Assembly (NCBI RefSeq): GCF_938045205.1
Contig: NZ_CALIMY010000060.1
Coordinates: forward strand, 1-24,374
Direction of reading: 5' to 3'
DNA length: 24,374 nucleotides
Source of the DNA: an uncultured Campylobacter sp.
GTDB lineage: Bacteria > Campylobacterota > Campylobacteria > Campylobacterales > Campylobacteraceae
Position numbers and translations under genes: made by a program. Of this stretch, positions 16,641 through 24,374 are shown one piece after another (position 1 is the stretch's first letter; the number at the start of each line of letters is the position of its first letter). Below the pieces are notes generated by a model. That model was not told the DNA's origin. It saw only the letters and a list, made by a program, of their open reading frames with translations, and did not search any database.

Positions 16641-16646
16641 TATAAA

Positions 16647-18159
<1,513 letters not shown>

Positions 18160-18498
18160 AGAGTACGAATAGATATCCTCTCACAAGGTATCTATCATAA
18201 AGTTTTAGCGCTAACATATGCTTAGCTCTAAGCATGCTCAATCGAGCTTGTTTAGGTTTGAGAGATTGACGGACAAGATTAAAATTTTAGTCTTGTATTT
18301 TATAAGCTATTTTCCTTAATATATTGAAGTAAGAATTAATTGCTTAATACAATCTATTTTATATTGTTAAAATAGATTTGTTTAGATTTCTTTCTTAGAC
18401 GAGGAAGTTTTAAGAAAATCAAGGAACGTATTTAGATATACCTGACGCCGATTTTTGCAAAAACTGACAAAGTATAAGGAAAAAAGATAAACGAAGAT
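18160..18498 (+). other. 16S to tRNA-Ala spacer
   Basis: AT-rich transcribed spacer. It holds a hairpin ATAGATA...TATCTAT at about 18169-18194, the right arm of the 16S processing stem at 18236-18270, a hairpin ACAAGATTAAAA/TTTTAGTCTTGT at about 18273-18296, and an AATCTATTTT...AAAATAGATT hairpin near 18350-18378. No gene. Confidence 0.65.
18236..18270 (+). other. Right arm of the 16S precursor processing stem
   Basis: Pairs with 16241-16277 upstream of 16S, with one two-base bulge and a short internal mismatch. Confidence 0.8.
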
Positions 18499-18574
18499 GG
18501 GGAATTAGCTCAGCTGGGAGAGCGCCTGCTTTGCACGCAGGAGGTCAGCGGTTCGATCCCGCTATTCTCCACCA
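18499..18574 (+). tRNA. tRNA-Ala (UGC)
   Basis: A 76-nucleotide cloverleaf with encoded CCA. The acceptor stem is GGGGAAT with ATTCTCC (one G-U pair), the D arm is AGCTCAGCTGGGAGAGC, the anticodon loop is CTTTGCACG with anticodon TGC in the CCTGC/GCAGG stem, and the T arm is GCGGTTCGATCCCGC. It sits in the 16S-23S spacer as is normal for this tRNA. Confidence 0.97.
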
Positions 18575-18610
18575 TAAGATATTTGCACCATATTTAATTC
18601 GATGTTAGAT

Positions 18611-18710
18611 CTAAATAGAGAATTTTAACTGAGTTTGGCTTAAACAGATCAAAATTTATTAAATTTAACAAATTTGATCGAGTCGCCATAACTTAAAATT
18701 TTCTATTTAG
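18611..18710 (+). repeat. Nested inverted repeat in the 16S-23S spacer
   Basis: The outer arms 18611-18628 and 18693-18710 pair at 17 of 18 positions (CTAAATAGAGAATTTTAA with TTAAAATTTTCTATTTAG). Inside lies a second pair, GATCAAAATTT at 18647-18657 with AAATTTGATC at 18670-18679. It occupies the place where tRNA-Ile often stands. Confidence 0.75.
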
Positions 18711-19016
18711 GTTTAGCCTAAACGTTCTTTAAAGTACCATTGTTAAAGTCACAATCAAGTTTTAATAAAACAATTTTACAGGACTTGTTAAAGCTTTGAT
18801 TATTCGAAGTGATGCCAAGCCTTTAGCTTTTTATGTTATCCAAAGCTAAAAGCTAAGATCAATACACGCTTATAGAGCTTAACTTACTTTATGAGTTTGA
18901 TCTCTTTCCGTCTTAATTCGAGTTAATCAAATACTATAGAATAAATTTAACGCATCGGTTTTTATAAGGATAGGGTATATTTAAAAGCTCTTATCCGTAG
19001 ATCAAATGCTTAGTTA

Positions 19017-19048
19017 GATCGATTTTATCTTTAGCAAGGAAGTAATGC
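19017..19048 (+). other. Left arm of the 23S precursor processing stem
   Basis: All 32 bases can pair with 22666-22697 just after 23S, with four G-U wobbles and no mismatch by my alignment. This is the expected RNase III substrate for 23S release. Confidence 0.88.
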
Positions 19049-19127
19049 GAATTAGAATATATAATAAATAGTCTAAGTATTTTTTACGAATCTAATCCTA
19101 AATGATTTCTTTTATAGGAATTTTACG

Positions 19128-19213
19128 GCAACGCCGAAAGCGTTGCTGTGCTTTAGGTGGGTAGAGGGAGCGAAGCTCCTCGTCGCAAAGACCGGCTTTG
19201 CAGGTCTGCGAAG
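19128..19213 (+). repeat. Three-hairpin element before 23S
   Basis: Hairpin 1 is GCAACGC-CGAAA-GCGTTGC (19128-19146). Hairpin 2 is GAGGGAGC-GAA-GCTCCTC. Hairpin 3 pairs CGCA.AGACC with GGTCT.GCG around GGCTTTGCA. CTTTAGGTGGGT separates hairpins 1 and 2, exactly as before 16S. The stems of hairpins 1 and 3 differ in sequence from the 16S copies but stay paired. Confidence 0.75.
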
Positions 19214-19397
19214 TAAAAAATATATAAAAGGTAAGCTACTAAGAGCGAACGGTGGATGCCTTGGCTAGTAGAGGCGATGAAAGACGTGCCAGACTGCGAT
19301 AAGTCTCGGGGAGCCGTCAAGGGGCTTTGATCCGGGAATTTCTGAATGGGGCAACCCAATACATAGCGATATGTGTTACCATTAATGGAGCCAACGC

Positions 19398-19429
<32 letters not shown>

Positions 19430-19699
19430 GAGAAATCAATAGAGATTACGCTAGTAGCGGCGAGCGAACGCGTAAGAGGGCAAACCACTAGTTTACTAGT
19501 GGGGTTGTAGGACTGCAACATAGACTAGGATCTGATAATAGAACAATCTGGAAAGGTTAGGCATAGAGGGTGATACTCCCGTATATGAAATCACATCCTT
19601 ACTTAGCGGTATCCTGAGTAGGACGGGACACGTGAAATCCTGTCTGAAGCCGGGTCGACCACGATCCAACCCTAAATACTACTACTAGACCGATAGCGT

Positions 19700-19730
<31 letters not shown>

Positions 19731-19791
19731 GGCGGTGAGCCGAGTGAAATAGAACCTGAAACCGTTTGCTTACAATCATTCAGAGCACTAT

Positions 19792-20026
19792 GCTATACTC
19801 TTTAAAATTAATCCAGCTTGGCTTTTTAGCCCTTTTTTATGAAACTGCGACTGCGGCAGCCAGATACGGCTAGCCTTGCCTTGTTTCATAAAAAATCATC
19901 TAAAAATCCTGCGCATTTGAAATTCTAAATTTTGATCTGATAAAATTTAATCATAAATGACACAAACAAAATTTTATAGTCTAAATTTAGAGATAACGAT
20001 TAGCGATTAGTTTTAATGAGTATAGC
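19792..20026 (+). other. Intervening sequence 1 in 23S (helix 25 region)
   Basis: Follows GAACCTGAAACCGT and TTACAATCATTCAGAGCACTAT. The arms 19792-19813 and 20005-20026 are complementary at about 20 of 22 positions (GCTATACTC ... GAGTATAGC). The inside is AT-rich with no reading frame. Intervening sequences in this helix are removed by RNase III without religation. Confidence 0.85.
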
Positions 20027-20525
20027 AGTGTGATGGACTGCCTTTTGCATAATGAGCCTGCGAGTTGTGGTGTCTGGCGAGGTTAAGGAAACCCGGAGCC
20101 GTAGCGAAAGCGAGTCTTAATAGGGCGATTAGTCAGATGCTGCAGACCCGAAACGATGTGATCTATCCATGAGCAGGTTGAAGCCGGTGTAAGAGCCGGT
20201 GGAGGACCCAACCGACGGCCGTTGAAAAGGCTCCGGATGACTTGTGGATAGGGGTGAAAGGCCAATCAAACATCGTGATAGCTGGTTCTCTCCGAAATAT
20301 ATTGAGGTATAGCGTCGTGTAGTAGTTATAAGGGGTAGAGCACTGAATGGGCTAGGGCATACACCAATGTACCAAACCCTATCAAACTCCGAATACTTAT
20401 AGCGTAACCACGGCAGTCAGGCGGCGAGTGATAAAATCCGTCGTCAAGAGGGAAACAACCCGGACTAACAGCTAAGGTCCCCAAATCTCATTTAAGTGGA
20501 AAACGATGTGAAGTTACTGAAACAA

Positions 20526-20556
<31 letters not shown>

Positions 20557-20638
20557 TAAAGATAGCGTAATAGCTCACTGGTCTAGTGATTTTGCGCGGA
20601 AAATATAACGGGGCTAAAATGAGTACCGAAGCTTTAGA

Positions 20639-20955
20639 CTTGCACTTAATCATTTATACTTGGCTTAGCTTTTGAGCGTCTTTAAATGAGCTCGTAAAAA
20701 TAAATGCTCACGAACTATATGTTCGCTCCGCTTTATTTTTACATCGCAACATTTAAATCCATCTCAAAACAAGCGAAGCGCTTTTTGCGGAAGCAAAAAT
20801 GTTTCTTTGAAAAATCCTGCGCCATCTTGAGTTCAAATTTGAACTAAATATCTTGATCTAAATTTTATAAATCTCAAAATTTCTTAGAATTTTAAAATTT
20901 AGCAACAAAAAGCAAAAAGACAAGCCTAAGAAAAGTATAAATCATTAAGTGCAAG
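20639..20955 (+). other. Intervening sequence 2 in 23S (helix 45 region)
   Basis: Inserted between GAGTACCGAAGCTTTAGA and GTGGTAGGAGAGCG, the known Campylobacter helix 45 site. The arms 20639-20661 and 20933-20955 pair over 23 bases with a single mismatch (CTTGCACTTAAT with ATTAAGTGCAAG). Length about 317. It contains a further hairpin GTAAAAATAAA...TTTATTTTTAC and no gene. Confidence 0.88.
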
Positions 20956-21588
20956 TGGTAGGAGAGCGTTCCAATCAGCGTCGAAGCCGTACCGGTAAGG
21001 AGCGGTGGAGCGGTTGGAAGTGAGCATGCAGGCATGAGTAGCGATAAAATACGTGAGAATCGTATTCGCCGTAAACCCAAGGTTTCCTACGCGATGCTCG
21101 TCATCGTAGGGTTAGTCGGGTCCTAAGCAAAGTCCGAAAGGGGTATGCGATGGAAAATCGGTTAATATTCCGATACCGATATCAGTGTGCGACGGAAGGA
21201 CGCTTAAAGTTAGTGGAGCTAGCGGATGGAAGTGCTAGTCTAAGGAAGTAGGTTGAGTTATAGGCAAATCCGTAACTCTTTATCCGAGATCTCAAAGGCT
21301 TCTGACGCTCTTCGGAGTAGATGAAGAATCCATGATACTATCGAGCCGAGAAAAGTTTCTAAGTTTAGCTGATATCGCCCGTACCGTAAACCGACACAGG
21401 TGGGTGGGATGAGTATTCTAAGGCGCGTGGAAGAACTCTCTTTAAGGAACTCTGCAAAATAGCACCGTATCTTCGGTATAAGGTGTGCCTAGCTTCGTTA
21501 AGAATTTACTTCGTAAGCGAAGAAGGTTACAACAAAGAGTCCCTCCCGACTGTTTACCATAAACACAGCACTCTGCTAACTCGTAAGA

Positions 21589-21619
<31 letters not shown>

Positions 21620-21672
21620 TCGAAGGTTAATTGATGATGTTAGCTTACGCAAAGCATCTGATCGAAGCCCGA

Positions 21673-21725
<53 letters not shown>

Positions 21726-22160
21726 TTAAATACCGACCTGCATGAATGGCGTAACGAGATGGGAGCTGTCTCAAAGAGGGATCCAGTGAAATTGTAGTGG
21801 AGGTGAAAATTCCTCCTACCCGCGGCAAGACGGAAAGACCCCGTGGACCTTTACTATAGCTTGACACTGCTACTTGGATAAAGATGCGCAGGATAGGTGG
21901 GAGGCTTTGATTCGTAGATCTCGGTTTACGATGAGCCATTGTTGAGATACCACTCTTCTTTATTCGGGTAGCTAACTAGCCTAAGTTATCCTTAGGTAGG
22001 ACAATGTCTGGTGGGTAGTTTGACTGGGGCGGTCGCCTCCCAAAATGTAACGGAGGCTTACAAAGGTTGGCTCAAAGCGGTTGGAAATCGCTTGCAGAGT
22101 ATAAAGGCAAAAGCCAGCTTAACTGCGAGACATACACGTCGAGCAGAGACGAAAGTCGGT

Positions 22161-22202
<42 letters not shown>

Positions 22203-22249
22203 AGGATAAAAGGTACCCCGGGGATAACAGGCTGATCTCCCCCAAGAGC

Positions 22250-22305
<56 letters not shown>

Positions 22306-22310
22306 TAGTC

Positions 22311-22392
<82 letters not shown>

Positions 22393-22663
22393 TGCCGTGG
22401 GCGTAAGAAGATTGAGGAGAGTTGACCCTAGTACGAGAGGACCGGGTTGAACCGACCACTGGTGTACCGGTTGTTCTGCCAAGAGCACCGCCGGGTAGCT
22501 AAGTCGGGATGCGATAAGAGCTGAAAGCATCTAAGCTCGAAGCCGACTCCAAGATGAATCTTCTTTTAAGAGCTCTAGTAGACTACTAGTTTGATAGGCC
22601 GGATGTGTAATGGATGAAAGTCCTTTAGCTGACCGGTACTAATAGCTCGTTTGCTTATCTTTT

Positions 22664-23079
22664 AAGCATTACTTCCTTGTTAAGGATAAAATTGATTCCT
22701 AATTTTTCACTATGCTTCGTTAAACTTCGCTGCAGACTTCGGTCACATACCATACGTATGCTCCCTCGTCTTTGCTCGTTTGCCTCGCCTAGCAAAAAAT
22801 TAGTTCTCAATTCGAAATAGTAAATTTTTACTATACCTTATCAACTTCTGTTTTTATAAAACAAGATCTGACTTTAACGATGAACGCAGTGTTAAATAAG
22901 AGATTATAAAAGATATCCGTAATCTACGATTAATCCAAATTAGATTACGAAGTATATTTGATATGAGGCGAATAGGCAGGAACGAGTAGAGCTTATATGC
23001 TACGCGGCTAAAGCTCGTAAGGTATTCGCAGTATATAATATTACTATCAAACAACAAAAGTAGTCCCTTATTTAACACT
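22664..23079 (+). other. 23S-5S spacer, about 415 bases
   Basis: Holds the right arm of the 23S processing stem, a GC-richer stretch (22711-22795) with CTCCCTC that could also pair with GAGGGAG of the element before 23S, a hairpin GTAATCT/AGATTAC at 22919-22948, and a perfect 15-bp inverted repeat whose right arm reaches the 5S start. No tRNA or reading frame. Confidence 0.65.
22666..22697 (+). other. Right arm of the 23S precursor processing stem
   Basis: Pairs along its whole length with 19017-19048. Confidence 0.88.
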
Positions 23080-23081
23080 GC
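22886..23081 (+). repeat. 15-bp inverted repeat before 5S
   Basis: GCAGTGTTAAATAAG at 22886-22900 is the exact reverse complement of CTTATTTAACACTGC at 23067-23081. The right arm runs about two bases into the 5S gene. The loop is 166 bases and includes the smaller hairpin at 22919-22948. Confidence 0.8.
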
Positions 23082-23195
23082 CTGTGGCTATACAGACGAG
23101 GAAACGCCTTGCTCCATCTCGAACCAAGAAGCTAAGCTCGTCCTGGCTGATGATACTATCCGTTACTCGGACGGGGAAAGTAGGTCGCTGCAGGC
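23080..23195 (+). rRNA. 5S ribosomal RNA
   Basis: About 116 nucleotides with the closing stem GCCTG...CAGGC, and the internal landmarks GAGGAAACGCC, CGAACCAAGAAGCTAAGCTC, GCTGATGATACT and GGGGAAAGTAGGTCGCTGCAGG. Last gene of the rRNA operon. No clear intrinsic terminator follows within the next 100 bases. Confidence 0.93.
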
Positions 23196-24324
23196 TTTGT
23201 TAGAATCTCATAACTTTCCATGCAATTTTCAATTTAAATTCTATTCCGGTATCTTTGGCTTATCGCTTTTTTTAGCCAATAAATATTGCTTGATAAATTT
23301 AAAATTCCATAGCCTTTTTAGAATTTTAGAACCTTCTGCAAATACAAATTTTAAATCTAGCCCTCCGCCACAATACAAAATCTCAAAACTCTGCATTAAA
23401 TTTAACTTATATTGAGTGAAAAATGATACGGATTGAAATTTTTCTATAATACTTGCTCGTTCGTATTGCTTTTCCATACTGTCCTGTTGCGTTTGTTTTT
23501 TAACTTCTATGGCGCGGCCGCCCTCCTAGCCTCTCCTAGCCTCATTTATGATTTATACGTTCGTTCGTTTTTTAATACATTGCCGCGCTTTTATATCTAA
23601 ATTTAAAGCCGCCGGCACTTATAAGGCTTTCGAATGATTTAAACTAGATGCCAAATAAAGCTTGGCAAGCATTGTTACTTAAACTGTTACTTAATATAAC
23701 CAGACGTTCTATAAAAATCAAGCCTATAAAAGCATGTCCTACAAAAGCAAGCTTATTGATGCGGCTAAATTTTATGAAGATTGCTCGTCTAGCTTTGCAC
23801 GTAAAGTATCCGCGCCTTTCATAACACCAGCATCCCGTCGCCGTATTGTATATAGTCTCGCACGTAAAAAGCCTCCGTGCGTGGCAAGGTGGGGTTAAAT
23901 TTCATAAATACTGCTGCTTAACCTTTTACATGATTTAAATCCAAATCCCGTTTCAATGCTTGCGGTATTAAATTTAATCTATATAGCTTTATCCTTTTCG
24001 GTCTCCAAAGAGGAGCAAAAAAAGCGCTATTAAATTTAATATATCTAGCCCTTATCCGCGCCTATCTGCCTTTTAAGATCAGGCTAAAATTTAACGTATT
24101 TATTTAATAAAATGATCGGAGCAGATAAAATTTCAATATATCTCTTAAATTTATCTTCCTTTAAGCCCGCTACAAATATAATCCTTACCGTATTGCAAGG
24201 TAGCGTAATAGCTATGGGCGGCATACCTTCTCTAGCACTGGCGCGGGATAGGTATATAAAAGCTCTCAATGCTAATAAACGTTTTATTTAGCGATACAAA
24301 TATTTCAACCTCAAAGGAATTTCA
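23196..24324. other. Gene-free stretch after the rRNA operon
   Basis: About 1.1 kb without a supportable gene on either strand. It contains a short duplicated CTCCTAGCCT/CTCCTAGCCT word at about 23522-23540, an imperfect direct repeat (23966-23994 and 24028-24057, both TATTAAATTTAAT...TAGC...TTATCC) and a 59-codon open frame (24112-24291) that lacks a ribosome binding site. Confidence 0.6.
23966..24057. repeat. Imperfect direct repeat, two copies of about 30 bases
   Basis: TATTAAATTTAAT, then ATAT.TAGC, then TTATCC recur at 23966-23994 and 24028-24057, 62 bases apart. Purpose unknown. Confidence 0.55.
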
Positions 24325-24374
24325 ATGAAAAACCTGTTTAAATCCGCACTATTTCTATCGCTTCCTGCATTTAT
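24325..24374 (+). CDS. Exported protein, N-terminus only
   Basis: The ATG at 24325 has AAAGGA six bases upstream (24313-24318), and the 16 complete codons read MKNLFKSALFLSLPAF, a typical signal-peptide start: two Lys, then a hydrophobic core. The gene runs off the window, so its identity cannot be told. Confidence 0.65.
   Translation, partial: MKNLFKSALFLSLPAF

Larger units (their letters stand above)
15868..16646 (+). promoter_or_regulatory. rRNA operon promoter region and leader
   Basis: About 780 bases without a gene between the divergent DUF4149 gene and 16S. It holds the candidate promoter at 16118-16123, the left arm of the 16S processing stem at 16241-16277, a weak GAGCCAAGCTC hairpin followed by eight T at 16496-16518, a perfect 13-bp hairpin at 16540-16570 and two further hairpins before 16S. 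The part before 16100 is AT-rich with many AAATTT words and nothing else I can name. Confidence 0.6.
18575..19228 (+). other. tRNA-Ala to 23S spacer without a second tRNA
   Basis: About 650 bases. A nested hairpin lies at 18611-18710, a further hairpin TAGCTTT...AAAGCTA at about 18827-18851, the left arm of the 23S processing stem at 19017-19048 and a three-hairpin element at 19128-19213. A GTTCTTTAAAG word at about 18724-18734 is reminiscent of the boxA antitermination site but too short to call. I searched for a tRNA-Ile and found no T-arm or anticodon arm. Confidence 0.7.

Noticed and set aside
18724..18734. boxA-like antitermination word GTTCTTTAAAG
   Set aside because: Only a short partial match in AT-rich DNA, with no matching word at a comparable place in the 16S leader.
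24112..24291. A 59-codon plus-strand open frame with a hydrophobic middle
   Set aside because: No ribosome binding site before the ATG and AT-rich composition like the surrounding non-coding DNA; a longer frame also exists on the opposite strand by chance.

Overview
The window looks like a chromosomal segment of a Campylobacter, probably one of the oral anaerobic, higher-GC species; C. gracilis is my guess but I could not run an identity search. The support is an epsilonproteobacterial-looking 16S rRNA, a 23S rRNA split by two intervening sequences at the places where campylobacters carry them, tRNA-Ala in the 16S-23S spacer, and the habit of filling spacers and even coding repeats with AAATTT/TTTTAAAA words on an otherwise GC-rich background.

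Layout. (1) 1-1137: the 3' part of a YkvI-type membrane transporter, AT-rich and unlike its neighbours, probably acquired. (2) 1352-1792: a small protein of unknown function. (3) 1967-4695, minus strand: a MATE efflux transporter overlapping a YgjP-type metallopeptidase whose middle is swollen by low-complexity repeats. (4) 4951-6022, minus strand: a type II toxin-antitoxin pair with an intact antitoxin and a toxin broken by a single-base frameshift, followed by a GNAT acetyltransferase. (5) 6240-7226: a metal-dependent amidohydrolase. (6) 7260-8967: a gene broken by at least four frameshifts, then about 1.1 kb without a gene. (7) 8968-9705, minus strand: a small esterase. (8) 9785-14411, plus strand: a tight cluster of ABC-F ATPase, M48 membrane protease, PrmC (release factor glutamine methyltransferase) and a 4Fe-4S uracil-DNA-glycosylase-like protein, followed by a relic of a second prmC-like sequence. 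(9) 14895-15804, minus strand: a DUF4149 membrane protein overlapping a YbgC-type thioesterase. (10) 16118-23195, plus strand: a complete rRNA operon, 16S - tRNA-Ala(UGC) - 23S - 5S. (11) 23196-24324: no gene that I can support. (12) 24325-end: the start of a secreted or exported protein.

The most informative region is the rRNA operon. Long complementary arms that should form the RNase III processing stems can be read directly for both 16S (16241-16277 with 18236-18270) and 23S (19017-19048 with 22666-22697). Inside each stem, immediately before the mature 5' end, lies a related element of three hairpins whose stem sequences have diverged while pairing is kept. The two 23S intervening sequences also share internal words in the same order, suggesting a common origin. 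tRNA-Ile, commonly paired with tRNA-Ala in such spacers, is absent; a nested hairpin follows tRNA-Ala instead.

The protein-coding part mixes housekeeping genes (prmC, ABC-F, thioesterase) with decaying accessory genes: the broken toxin, the multi-frameshift gene and the prmC relic. I found no CRISPR array, transposase or prophage gene.
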